Under the pieces are notes generated by a model, which searched no databases, was not told where the DNA came from, and saw nothing but the letters and a program-made list of their open reading frames with translations. From Brevundimonas sp. UBA4553 (GTDB taxonomy: Bacteria; Pseudomonadota; Alphaproteobacteria; Caulobacterales; Caulobacteraceae): a stretch of 64,000 nt of DNA. The position numbers and the translations under genes are program-made. The stretch covers positions 62,001 through 126,000 of the forward strand of contig NZ_DGLD01000002.1 in the NCBI RefSeq assembly GCF_002387245.1, given 5' to 3'. Every line of letters begins with the position of its first letter. Positions within the stretch are counted from its first letter, which is position 1. Below are positions 50,459-57,961 of the stretch, one piece after another.

Positions 50459-51045
50459 TGGACGATGATCCAATCCTCCCCTGCGGAGCGGGGGAGGGGG
50501 ACCATCCGCAGGATGGTGGAGGGGGCGGAACGGCCCTGCATGATTTCAATCAAGGTCGGGGCCTGTCGCTGAAGTCGAGCGTGAGAGCCGCCCCCTCCAC
50601 CGCTGCGCGGTCCCCCTCCCCCGCAGGCGGGGGAGGATTGCTGTGGATCGAGGGCTACGCCTCGTTATGGGGCGTGGCGGACCTGAACGGGGACGTGACG
50701 GCGCGCGGCGCCTTCGCCGACAGCCTGGCCAGGACGGGGGCGGGCGGGGTGCGGATGCTGCATCAGCATGAGAGCCGCGCCGTGGTCGGGGTCTGGGACG
50801 AGATGGTCGAGGACGAGCGCGGCCTGCGGGTGCGCGGGCGTATCCACGACTGGTCGGGCGAGGCGCGCTACGCCCAGGCCCTGACGCGGGCGGGGGCGCT
50901 GGATGGGCTGTCGATCGGATTCCGCGCGGCCAAGGCGCGGCGCGAGGGGCGCCTGAGGGTGCTGAGCGCGGTGGAGCTGTGGGAGGTGTCGCTGGTGACG
51001 TTTCCGATGCTGCCGGGGGCGCGGTTTCAGTTGTCGCGGGCGTAG
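50458..51045 (+). CDS. GTA prohead protease with repeat-derived N-terminus
   Basis: The 195-residue protein carries the HK97-type serine protease core (IEGYASLWGVADLNGDV, MLHQHESRAVVGVWDE with the catalytic His, and LDGLSIGFRAAKARRE with the Ser). ATG 50458 follows GGAGGAG, overlaps the previous stop, and is in frame. The first 60 or so residues are mostly translation of two palindromic repeats, so the natural start of the core is displaced. The protease trims the capsid protein during assembly. The last 19 bp overlap a gene on the other strand. Confidence 0.88.
   Translation: MDDDPILPCGAGEGDHPQDGGGGGTALHDFNQGRGLSLKSSVRAAPSTAARSPSPAGGGGLLWIEGYASLWGVADLNGDVTARGAFADSLARTGAGGVRMLHQHESRAVVGVWDEMVEDERGLRVRGRIHDWSGEARYAQALTRAGALDGLSIGFRAAKARREGRLRVLSAVELWEVSLVTFPMLPGARFQLSRA
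50474..50527 (+). repeat. GC-rich palindromic element A1 (inside protease gene)
   Basis: A 54-bp element contains two hairpins (CCTCCCC...GGGGGAGG and ACCATCC-GCA-GGATGGT) followed by GGAGGGGGCGG. A1 and the next copy (50587-50637) are near-identical inverted copies, as are the copies at 55483-55615. It is translated in frame in the protease gene. Confidence 0.8.
50587..50637 (-). repeat. GC-rich palindromic element A2, inverted copy
   Basis: This 51-bp element is the reverse-complement counterpart of the element at 50474-50527, with the same hairpin arms (CCCCCTCC, GCGCGGT, CCCCCTCCCCCGC). The copies are 59 bp apart and form an inverted pair. It is translated in frame. Confidence 0.8.
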
Positions 51046-51515
51046 TATTCGCGGCCTTCGCGGCGGAGGTCTTCGAGGGTCTGGCCGTTCGGCGGCGTGA
51101 TGTAGGCCAAGGCGGGTGGGGCGTCGGGCGAGCATCGGCGCTTGGGGTCTTCACCGAACCACACGACATTGAAGCCGCCCAGTGTGTTGCGCCGCAGCTT
51201 CCAACGAACTGCGCGGTCGCTGCGGCGATCTGTGTGCTGAACGGTTAGGACCGTCAGTCGCCCCCGACGAACCTCGCCCGAATGAGCACGGCGGACATCT
51301 AGATCGACGATCCAAGGCCAGCGCATGATGATGCAGTCATTGCAGTCTGGCATAATGGTCGGCGTCTGCGAGACGATGCGAGCGGAGACTTCGGCGTCGT
51401 AGCATTCAGTTTTCTGGGCGATGGCGCTGGTCGCGCTCCAGGCGGAGGCGGCGGCGAGAGCCGACAGGAAGACCAGCTTTTGGGTAGCCCTGCTGAGCGT
51501 GGAATTCGATCTCAT
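51027..51515 (-). CDS. Cassette A gene 3: small secreted protein
   Basis: The 162-residue protein has a signal peptide (LVFLSALAAASAWSATSAIAQ) and four Cys in the mature part (ECYD, DCNDC, RCSP), with a mixed beta pattern (RGRLTVLTVQHTDRR). It lies on the opposite strand to the GTA genes and overlaps the protease gene end by 19 bp and the preceding cassette gene by 4 bp (ATGA). Its codon use is less GC-rich than the GTA genes. No family is recognised. Confidence 0.75.
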   Translation of the reverse strand: MRSNSTLSRATQKLVFLSALAAASAWSATSAIAQKTECYDAEVSARIVSQTPTIMPDCNDCIIMRWPWIVDLDVRRAHSGEVRRGRLTVLTVQHTDRRSDRAVRWKLRRNTLGGFNVVWFGEDPKRRCSPDAPPALAYITPPNGQTLEDLRREGREYYARDN

Positions 51516-52177
51516 GAACGCAGCGCCGGGAAGGGACGGCGGCCGGTGGGTTTGGCCTCGACGACGTAGTGGTCGTGCATTTGACGCAACCAGCGCCAGT
51601 GCGTGAAGAGCAGCGCTGCCGTCAGCATCAGGCCGTAGGCGGACCAGTAGTCGAGTGGCAGGGTCAGGCCGGTCCAGCGGGTCAGGAGGCCGAAGGGGTC
51701 GCGCAGGAAGGCCAGGGCGATCAGGGCGACCGAGATCAGGAGGCCGAGCGCCGTGATGAGGGGCTCAAGGAGGCGAGGGAGCGGAGCGCCGAAATGGGCG
51801 ATGGCGGCCTGAAGCCAGTCGGGAAGTGAATCGACGGGCGGCTTTTCGTCGATGCCGAGGGTTTCGCCGACGGTGGCGGCGTCGGCTTCTTCGGACATCT
51901 GCATCCGCTGCAAGGGCGACAGGGCGCTGCGGCGCGCCTTCTTGGCCGGCTGGAGGAGGCGGCCTACGAGGAAGGGAAGCGCCGCGCCGCCGAACACCAC
52001 GATGGCGGGCAGGGCCGCGATCAGGCCCGATTCGCTGTCACCGGCATGGAAACTGACGGCGATGGCGGTGACGGGAATATAGGGCACGCACAGCCAGGCC
52101 AGCTTGAGCCGCCAAGACCGTTCGGCGGCGTTGAGCCAGGCGGAGGTCATGCCGGGCTCTGGCGGCGTAATAGGCAT
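51512..52177 (-). CDS. Cassette A gene 2: membrane protein
   Basis: The 221-residue protein has about four membrane helices in two pairs: LKLAWLCVPYIPVTAIAVSF with LIAALPAIVVFGGAALPFLV, and LLEPLITALGLLISVALIAL with YWSAYGLMLTAALLFTHW. A hydrophilic linker lies between the pairs. ATG 52177 gives MPITPPEPGM. Its stop overlaps the next gene start (ATGA) and it starts 7 bp after the upstream cassette gene ends. It is unlike GTA or phage proteins I know. The function is unknown. Confidence 0.75.
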   Translation of the reverse strand: MPITPPEPGMTSAWLNAAERSWRLKLAWLCVPYIPVTAIAVSFHAGDSESGLIAALPAIVVFGGAALPFLVGRLLQPAKKARRSALSPLQRMQMSEEADAATVGETLGIDEKPPVDSLPDWLQAAIAHFGAPLPRLLEPLITALGLLISVALIALAFLRDPFGLLTRWTGLTLPLDYWSAYGLMLTAALLFTHWRWLRQMHDHYVVEAKPTGRRPFPALRS

Positions 52178-52184
52178 GACGTTT

Positions 52185-52994
52185 CTAGCGCCCCTTCGAC
52201 GTATCGACTTCGCGGATCGTGGCACCCTGGACCGCCCAGAGCTTGTCGCCCGCCATGACGTAGATCGGCAGGCGGTTGAGCAGCGAAAGGAAGACATGAA
52301 TTTCGAGCGGTTGGGGCGCGACGATGACGTTGGTCATGAGGCCGACCGTCTGACCGCCTTGCTGGGCCTGGCGGCGGTCCAGATCGAGGCAGCTGTTGGA
52401 CAGCTGTTCGCGTTTTTCGACGGTGCGGCCGTCGGCGCTGACATGGAAACGGTAGTGGCCGCCCATCGGCACCTTGTTGGCGTCGGTGGTCGAGGCCAGC
52501 AGCCAGACCAGCCAGCCGTCGCTGTCGGGATCGTCCAGCACCACGGAGTTGTAGCGGGCGGCGCACCGTAGGGCGCCGACGCCAGAGGCGGCGGTGTTGC
52601 GGGCGCGGAAAAGGGTGGCGTGCTCTTCCGACAGGTCGGCGCCGAGGGTTTCGATGACCGCACTGGCGCGCCCGGTCTTGTCGACCAGGACGTCGTAGCC
52701 CGGACGCGGTTTGTCGAGATCGCCGACGAGGAAGCGGACCAGATGACCTTCGTCTTCCTGAACCGCGATCCAGCCGATCAGCCCTTCGGGCGGTTTGCCG
52801 CCGAAGCGCGCCAGCAGAGCATCGGTGGCGCGGGCGGCGGCGCGATCCTGAAGGAAGATGGCCGAGCCCATCCCGCCGGTCTGCGGCAGAGGCCAGGCCT
52901 CGACCTGGACGGCGGGCGCGTCTTCCGAGGCCAGCGCGGCGTGGCCCAGGCCCAGCGTCAGGCCGATGAGCAGGGATACCAACAGCAGCCGCAT
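52185..52994 (-). CDS. Cassette A gene 1: secreted protein
   Basis: The 269-residue protein has a signal peptide ending in AALASED. The mature domain is alternating beta/alpha (PEGLIGWIAVQEDEGHLV, SVVLDDPDSDGWLVWLLAST, KVPMGGHYRFHVSADGRTVE). Two Cys lie in LRCAAR and NSCLDL. ATG 52994 has AAGGA 7 bases before it. It is the first gene of a three-gene unit reading away from the capsid gene, and the gap to the capsid start is 110 bp. The family is unknown, but the sequence looks like an envelope protein of the host, not a virion protein. Confidence 0.78.
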   Translation of the reverse strand: MRLLLVSLLIGLTLGLGHAALASEDAPAVQVEAWPLPQTGGMGSAIFLQDRAAARATDALLARFGGKPPEGLIGWIAVQEDEGHLVRFLVGDLDKPRPGYDVLVDKTGRASAVIETLGADLSEEHATLFRARNTAASGVGALRCAARYNSVVLDDPDSDGWLVWLLASTTDANKVPMGGHYRFHVSADGRTVEKREQLSNSCLDLDRRQAQQGGQTVGLMTNVIVAPQPLEIHVFLSLLNRLPIYVMAGDKLWAVQGATIREVDTSKGR

Positions 52995-53104
52995 GGGCGA
53001 TCCTTTTCGAGGATGTCCCGCGCAGCGGCAGGGACAGGGCGCGACTCGATGCGGGTCGCGCGCCGAGCGTAACCGCGAACCGCGGTTCTTCAACCGGAGA
53101 GAGC

Positions 53105-54331
53105 ATGAAAGAGACCAAGACCGTGTCGGGTAATCCCGAGGCGCGCGCCGCCCTGCATGAGATGATGGCGGCGTTCGAGGCGTTCAAAGGGGCCAATGAC
53201 GCCCGTCTGGACGAGATCGAGAAGAAGGCGTCGGCGGATGCGCTGCTGGAGGAGAAGGTGGCGCGCATCGACCAGGCGGTGGCGGGCGCGCAGGCGCGTC
53301 TCGACCGCGCGTTGAGCGAGAGCCGCCGCCCGATGTTGGGCGGTGAGCCGCCGGCGATCGTGGCGGCGCCGGAGGCCAAGGCGGCCTGGGACGGCTATAT
53401 GAAGTCGGGTCAGTCCTATGGTCTGGAGCTGAAGGCGGGGCTGTCGTCGGCGTCGAACTCGGCGGGCTATGTCGTGCCGCCGGAGACGGAGCGGGCCATC
53501 GAGCGGCGCCTAATGGCGGGGTCTCCGATGCGCGAGATCGCCACGGTGCGCACGGTCGGTTCGGGCGTGTTCAGGAAGCCGGTGTCGACGGCGGGCGTGA
53601 CGGCGGGCTGGGTGGCCGAGACGGCGGCGCGGCCTGAGACGGACCCGGCGACCCTGGCCCTGCTGGAGTTCTCGTCGGCCGATCTCTACGCCTGTCCGGC
53701 GGCGACGCAGAGCCTGCTGGACGACGCCCTGATCGATCTGGACGAATGGCTGGCGGCCGAGGTCGAGGACGCTTTTGCGGCGCAGGAGACGGCGGCCTTC
53801 GTCAGCGGCGACGGGGTCAACAAGCCCAAGGGCTTCCTGGCCTATGCGACGGCGACCGAGGGCACGCAGACCTGGGGCCAGATCGGCACGGTGGCCTCGG
53901 GCGCGGCGGGCGCTTTCGCCAGCACGAGCCCGGCGGACAAGCTGATCGACCTGATCTATGCGCCCAAGGCTCAGTATCGGCCGAACGGGCGCTTTGTGAT
54001 GAACCGGCGCACGGTCTCGGCGGTGCGCAAGTTCAAGGACGCGGACGGCGCCTATATCTGGTCGCCGGCGACGCGACCGGGCGAGACGGCGTCGCTGCTG
54101 GGCTATCCGGTCACCGAGATCGAGACCATGCCGGATGTGGCGGCCAACAGCCTGTCGATCGCATTCGGCGACTTCTCGCGCGGCTATCTGATCGTGGATC
54201 GCGCAGGCGTGCGGGTGCTGCGCGACCCCTATTCGGCCAAGCCCTATGTGCTGTTCTACACGACCAAGCGCGTGGGCGGCGGGGTGCAGAACTTCGACGC
54301 GATCAAGCTGATGAAGTTCGCGGCGAGCTGA
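53105..54331 (+). CDS. GTA major capsid protein (HK97 fold)
   Basis: The 408-residue capsid protein has an N-terminal coiled-coil delta domain (roughly residues 1-100, LEEKVARIDQAVAGAQARLD). An HK97 fold follows (SSASNSAGYVVPPETERAIE, SGDGVNKPKGFLAY, FVMNRRTVSAVRKFKDADG, GYPVTEIETMPDVAANSLS). The delta domain is removed by the prohead protease in such systems. GGAGAG precedes the ATG. It is separated from the protease gene by cassette A, so it needs its own transcription or readthrough across antisense genes. Confidence 0.94.
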   Translation: MKETKTVSGNPEARAALHEMMAAFEAFKGANDARLDEIEKKASADALLEEKVARIDQAVAGAQARLDRALSESRRPMLGGEPPAIVAAPEAKAAWDGYMKSGQSYGLELKAGLSSASNSAGYVVPPETERAIERRLMAGSPMREIATVRTVGSGVFRKPVSTAGVTAGWVAETAARPETDPATLALLEFSSADLYACPAATQSLLDDALIDLDEWLAAEVEDAFAAQETAAFVSGDGVNKPKGFLAYATATEGTQTWGQIGTVASGAAGAFASTSPADKLIDLIYAPKAQYRPNGRFVMNRRTVSAVRKFKDADGAYIWSPATRPGETASLLGYPVTEIETMPDVAANSLSIAFGDFSRGYLIVDRAGVRVLRDPYSAKPYVLFYTTKRVGGGVQNFDAIKLMKFAAS

Positions 54332-54339
54332 CTGAACTG

Positions 54340-54475
54340 ACCCCTCTCCCCTTGCGGGAGAGGGAGGGACCCGTCGCGTGAGCGGTGGGAGGGTGAGGGG
54401 TTTCGCGGGCGGTGCGACCCCTCATCCGACCCCCCTTTGGGGGCCGCCTTCTCCCGCAAGGGGAGAAGGAAGAGG
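54340..54475. repeat. Pair of inverted palindromic elements (family B)
   Basis: Two copies of a family B element face each other. They are 54340-54400 (CCCCTCTCCCCTTGCGGGAG, then GGAGGGTGAGGGG) and 54417-54475 (CCCCTCATCC, then TTCTCCCGCAAGGGGAGAAGG). They fill the gap between capsid and g6. The type is common in intergenic spaces of alphaproteobacteria. Confidence 0.75.
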
Positions 54476-54493
54476 GAAACAGGAGAATTACTC

Positions 54494-54760
54494 ATGAGCG
54501 CACCCGTGACCCTCACGGAGGCGAAACTGTTCCTGCGCGTCGAGCACGAGGCGGAGGACGGGCTGATCCAGACCCTCATCGACGCCGCGCGGGCGCGGGT
54601 GGAGGGGGAGGTGGGGCTGAGCCTGACCTCGACCTCGGCGGCGCCGCTGCGGCTGGCGGTGCTGATGCTGGTGCTGCGGGCCTATGAGCGCGGCGAGAAT
54701 GAGATGTCGGCGGCGCCGGTCGAGGGGTGGATCGCGCCCTATCGCGTGGTGCGGCTGTGA
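54494..54760 (+). CDS. GTA g6: head-tail connector (gp6-like)
   Basis: The 88-residue protein has the gp6/DUF3168-neighbour pattern: VTLTEAKLFLRVEHEAEDGL and QTLIDAARARVEGEVG. It is the adaptor that follows the capsid gene in HK97-type and GTA clusters and joins the portal ring to the tail. ATG 54494 lies after the repeats. It overlaps g7 by 4 bp. Confidence 0.86.
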   Translation: MSAPVTLTEAKLFLRVEHEAEDGLIQTLIDAARARVEGEVGLSLTSTSAAPLRLAVLMLVLRAYERGENEMSAAPVEGWIAPYRVVRL

Positions 54761-55059
54761 AGATTGTTGCGAGCCTGGTGCGGGCGGTGGAGGCGGAGAC
54801 GCCCTATGGCGGTCGCGCAGTCAGTTATGAGCCGGTCGGGTCGCTGTGGCTGAGCCTCGGCGCGCGACGCCGGCGCGAGCGGACGGAGGGCGGCGTGACG
54901 CGCGGCGTGGAGACGCTGAGCGCGACCGTGCGGGCCGATCCGCGGCTGGCCGAGGGGCTGATCGTGCGGTTCGGCGGGGCGGACTGGGGCGTCGCCGGGA
55001 TCGAGGCCGATCCCAAGGCGGCGGGGCGCGTGCGGCTGAACCTGGAGCGGACGCGATGA
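54757..55059 (+). CDS. GTA g7: head-closure/adaptor protein
   Basis: The 100-residue protein begins at GTG 54757 (GTGA overlap with g6). It has the beta-rich head-tail joining pattern (VSYEPVGSLWLSLGARRRRE, LIVRFGGADWGVAGIEADP). It corresponds in place to the head-closure protein of GTA and HK97 phages. It overlaps g8 by 4 bp. Confidence 0.82.
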   Translation: MKIVASLVRAVEAETPYGGRAVSYEPVGSLWLSLGARRRRERTEGGVTRGVETLSATVRADPRLAEGLIVRFGGADWGVAGIEADPKAAGRVRLNLERTR

Positions 55060-55475
55060 GAGATCATGAGGGGGCGCTGATCAAGGCGCTGATCGCCTGG
55101 CTGAAGGGCGACGCGGCCTTGCAGGCGCTGCTCGGCGATCCGGTCAGAGTCTGGGACCAGCCGCCGGAGGAGCCTGAGTTTCCGCATCTGCTGATCGGCA
55201 AGAGCGAGAGCCGGGGGCTGAACGCGGACGGGGGCGGGGTCGAGCATCGACTGACCCTGACCTGCGCCAGCCGGTTTGCAGGCATGGAAGAGGCGCGGGC
55301 GGTCGCGGCGGCGGTGCGGGCGCGCGTGGCGGACGCGGCGGTCGAGGGCGACGGGGTGAGGGCGGTCAGTCTGGACGTGACGTTTACCGACGTGTTTCGC
55401 AGCGCGGACTTGAAGCGCGGCCAGTCACGAGCATGGGCGGTGATGCGGCTGCGGGCCGTGACGGAAGAGGTTTGA
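55056..55475 (+). CDS. GTA g8: tail terminator (DUF3168)
   Basis: The 139-residue protein matches the DUF3168 family that caps the tail tube (DHEGALIKALIAWLKGDAAL, FPHLLIGKSESRGLNADGGG, AVSLDVTFTDVFRS). It starts at ATG 55056 overlapping g7 by 4 bp. Confidence 0.85.
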   Translation: MRDHEGALIKALIAWLKGDAALQALLGDPVRVWDQPPEEPEFPHLLIGKSESRGLNADGGGVEHRLTLTCASRFAGMEEARAVAAAVRARVADAAVEGDGVRAVSLDVTFTDVFRSADLKRGQSRAWAVMRLRAVTEEV

Positions 55476-55482
55476 GAACTGA

Positions 55483-55615
55483 TCCTTCCCTGCGAAGCGG
55501 GGGAGGGGGACCATGCGCAGCATGGTGGAGGGGGCGGCTACGGGCAGTGCGTGGGGCTTGCCCCCTCCACCGCTTCGCGGTGCCCCTCCCCCGTCGCTGC
55601 GCGACAAGGGAGGAT
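55483..55615. repeat. Pair of inverted palindromic elements (family A)
   Basis: The same family as at 50474-50637 occurs as an inverted pair: 55483-55537 (TCCTTCCCTGCGAAGCGGGG, then ACCATGCGCAGCATGGT) and 55560-55615 (GCCCCCTCCACCGC, then TCCCCCGTCGCTGCGCGAC). It fills the gap between g8 and g9, in front of the major tail gene. Confidence 0.8.
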
Positions 55616-55622
55616 TGAAGGC

Positions 55623-56033
55623 ATGACGGCGCAACGCGGCAAGGACATCTTGCTGAAGATCGAGGGCGCGGCAGGCGCCTTTACAACGGTGGCGGGCCTG
55701 AGGGCGCGGACGATTTCGCTGAACGCGAAGACCGTGGACGCGACGGACGGCGACAGCGCCGGGCGCTGGCGCGAGCTGCTGGCCGGGGCCGGGGTGAAGT
55801 CGGCGGCGGTGTCGGGGCAGGGGATCTTCCGCGACGCGGCGTCCGACGCCCTGATCCGCGAGGCCTTCTTTGAGCAGGCGGCGAAGACGTGGCGGCTGAT
55901 CGTGCCGGACTTCGGCGTGCTGGAGGGGGCCTTCCTGGTGGCGGCGCTGGAATACGCCGGCGAGCACGAGGGGGAGGCGAGTGTTGCGCTGAGTTTGGCC
56001 AGCGCGGGCGAAGTGACGTTCGCGGCGCTGTGA
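55623..56033 (+). CDS. GTA g9: major tail protein
   Basis: The 136-residue protein has the tail-tube pattern of the TP901-1/GTA major tail family: GKDILLKIEGAAGAFTTVAG, ARTISLNAKTVDATDGD, and the beta-rich end (LEYAGEHEGEASVALSLASA). ATG 55623 follows GGGAGG and the palindromic pair. Confidence 0.9.
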   Translation: MTAQRGKDILLKIEGAAGAFTTVAGLRARTISLNAKTVDATDGDSAGRWRELLAGAGVKSAAVSGQGIFRDAASDALIREAFFEQAAKTWRLIVPDFGVLEGAFLVAALEYAGEHEGEASVALSLASAGEVTFAAL

Positions 56034-56323
56034 GGGTGAACGGCGTGCGGGGCGAGGCGACGGCGGTGTTGGCGGGGGCGGAGCGGAGGCTGTGTCTGAC
56101 GCTGGGAGCGCTGGCGGAGATCGAGACGGGGCTGGGCGTCGCCGGGATGGCGGGGCTGGCCGAGCGGATGAAGGCGCTGTCGGCGCGGGATCTGCTGGTG
56201 GTGCTGGCGGCCTTGCTGCGCGGCGGGGGCGAAGGGGTGTTGGCGGACGGGCTGGCGAGCGCGGCGGTTGATCCACGCGAGGCGGCGGAGGCGGTGGCGA
56301 AGGCGTTCGCGGCGGCCGCATGA
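56030..56323 (+). CDS. GTA g10 protein
   Basis: The 97-residue protein begins at GTG 56030 (GTGA overlap) and has the gene transfer agent family (GTA-gp10) pattern: VNGVRGEATAVLAGAERRLC, then LTLGALAEIETGLGV. Counterparts sit between tail tube and tape measure and act in tail assembly. A second GTG at 56036 is possible. It overlaps g10.1 by 4 bp. Confidence 0.85.
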   Translation: MRVNGVRGEATAVLAGAERRLCLTLGALAEIETGLGVAGMAGLAERMKALSARDLLVVLAALLRGGGEGVLADGLASAAVDPREAAEAVAKAFAAAA

Positions 56324-56505
56324 CGCCACAGGATCAGCAATGGAGCGAGATGTTGCAGGCGGCGGCGCGGATGGGCGTCGGGCCGGAGGGGTTCTGGCGG
56401 CTGTCGCTGAAGGAGTGGCGGATGCTGACGGCGGGGCCGGCGCAGGCGGCGCCGCTGGCGCGCGGCGAACTGGAGCGGATGAGGGAGATGTGGCCGGATG
56501 ACTGA
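56320..56505 (+). CDS. GTA g10.1: tail assembly chaperone
   Basis: The 61-residue protein matches the phage tail assembly chaperone (TAC) seen in GTA clusters: MLQAAARMGVGPEGFWRLSL, then KEWRMLTAGPA. It starts at ATG 56320, overlapping g10, and its 3' end overlaps the tape measure gene by 8 bp. Confidence 0.85.
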   Translation: MTPQDQQWSEMLQAAARMGVGPEGFWRLSLKEWRMLTAGPAQAAPLARGELERMREMWPDD

Positions 56506-57025
56506 CAGTTTCAGGCCGGACGGGATCGACGCCGTGCCGGTGAAGGCGGCCGAGGCGGCGGTGGCGCTGGAGTCGCTGAAGGAGCCGGCGGAGCGGGCGG
56601 CCAGCGCGATCGAGGAGGCGTTCGGGCGGGCGGGCGAGAGCCTGACGCGGTCGCTGGTGCGGGCGGCGGCGGACGGCGAGGTGACGATGGCCGAGCTGGC
56701 GCGGGCGGTGCTGAACGCCGTCAATTCGGCGGCCGGATCGGGCCGAAGCGGCCGCCTGTCGGATGCAATCTCGGCGGCGATGAGCGGGTTCGGCGGGGCG
56801 CGGGCCGAGGGCGGGCCGGTGCTGGGCGGCGGGGCCTATCTGGTCGGCGAGCGCGGACCGGAGGTGTTTCGACCGGCGGGCGCGGGCAGCATCGAGCCGA
56901 TGGGCGGCGCGGGCGTAACGGTCAATGTCAGCGTGGACGGCGGGGCGCAGGGCGTGTTGCGGTCCGAGGCGCAGATCGCGCGGATGCTGGCGCGGGCGAC
57001 GGCGCTCGGCGCGCGAAGGATGTAG
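56498..57025 (+). CDS. GTA g11: tail tape measure protein (short)
   Basis: The 175-residue protein has the GTA-type short tape measure layout. It has helical heptads (LKEPAERAASAIEEAFGRAG) and a C-terminal ARAEGGPVLGGGAYLVGERG motif with PEVFRPAGAGSIEP, typical of tail tape measure ends. The short length fits the short GTA tail. A minus-strand cassette follows it. Confidence 0.88.
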   Translation: MTDSFRPDGIDAVPVKAAEAAVALESLKEPAERAASAIEEAFGRAGESLTRSLVRAAADGEVTMAELARAVLNAVNSAAGSGRSGRLSDAISAAMSGFGGARAEGGPVLGGGAYLVGERGPEVFRPAGAGSIEPMGGAGVTVNVSVDGGAQGVLRSEAQIARMLARATALGARRM

Positions 57026-57100
57026 CGGCAAGGCCTAAGCGACGGCCGAATACAACGAGGCTCAAGCAGCGAGGCGCCGCGCGCCGAGCGATAGCTCAAA

Positions 57101-57128
57101 GAAAAAGGGGCGCTCCGAAGAGCGCCCC
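57101..57128 (-). terminator. Intrinsic terminator of cassette B
   Basis: Read on the minus strand, a 9-bp stem (GGGGCGCTC / GAGCGCCCC, loop TTCG) is followed by TTTTTC. It terminates the minus-strand transcript from 57135 before it reaches the tape measure gene. Confidence 0.88.
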
Positions 57129-57134
57129 CTGGTC

Positions 57135-57836
57135 TTATTCGCCCTTGGGATTGGGGCCGAACCTGTTGTCGCCGCGCTGGCTGTCGCTGATGCCGATCCA
57201 GAGCAGGAAGGCGATGTTGACCAGGAACATCACAGCGATGCCGCCCATCATGGAGCCGAACATCGCCAGCATGACCTCGGGGTCTTCGCTCTCGAAGGCC
57301 TGGGGGTTGGTGATGATCGACATGCCGACGGCGCTGATGATCATGATGAAGCCGACGATGTTGGCGACCCAGGGGACAACGGCGAACCAGCCGGTCTTGC
57401 CCATGTCGTGCAGGCGTTTCACCACAATGGCGACGTTGGGCCAGATCATGGCGATCGACAGGATGGTGCCGATGATCGGAATCCAGCCGAGAACGACGCC
57501 CGCGCCGAGCAGGATCAGCCAGCTGATCCAGAAATGCTGGCGGCGCAGGCGGCCGTTGAACGAGAACATGGCGCTGGCGAAATCATAGCCGCCGCCGGTG
57601 TCGCGGGCGGTGTAGGCCGAGTTGGCGGCCTGGCCGAAGGCGGCGGTCGGCGAACCGGCCAGAACCATGACCTGGGTCGCCTCGAGGCCTTCCGGCACGA
57701 AGTCGACGCGGGCGCCGGCGGCGATAACGCCGCCTGCCTGGATGGCCGAACGGGCGAAGCCGTAGCGGATGCTGTCGTCGCCGCTGATCAGGCCCGTGCC
57801 CGACACGTCGTCATAGCTGAGAATTTCACCGCGCAA
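57135..57836 (-). CDS. Cassette B gene 2: CSD-like domain fused to DUF805 membrane domain
   Basis: The 233-residue protein begins with a cold-shock-like fold (residues 1-60: MRGEILSYDDVSGTGLISGD, RYGFARSAI and the end ARVDFVPEG). The aromatic RNA-binding residues of CspA are replaced (SGTGLI for KGFGFI). A DUF805 domain follows with four membrane helices (MFSFNGRLRRQHFWISWLIL, VKRLHDMGKTGWFAVVPWV). It is a paralogue of the next gene. It interrupts the GTA cluster on the opposite strand. The function is unknown. Confidence 0.85.
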   Translation of the reverse strand: MRGEILSYDDVSGTGLISGDDSIRYGFARSAIQAGGVIAAGARVDFVPEGLEATQVMVLAGSPTAAFGQAANSAYTARDTGGGYDFASAMFSFNGRLRRQHFWISWLILLGAGVVLGWIPIIGTILSIAMIWPNVAIVVKRLHDMGKTGWFAVVPWVANIVGFIMIISAVGMSIITNPQAFESEDPEVMLAMFGSMMGGIAVMFLVNIAFLLWIGISDSQRGDNRFGPNPKGE

Positions 57837-57961
57837 TCGGAAGTCTCCATATCTGAACGGCCCCCGGGCCGCTTTGCCGCGAGCATGACCGAGCGATGGT
57901 TTCCAGACAAGCCGAAGCGTGACCTTGGGGCAGGTTTTTTAAGAACGAGTCTCAGTTTGGG

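Noticed and set aside
50465..50640. Clustered repeats considered as a CRISPR array
   Set aside because: Only two inverted copies with hairpins, no regular spacer/repeat pattern and no cas genes. They are palindromic elements.
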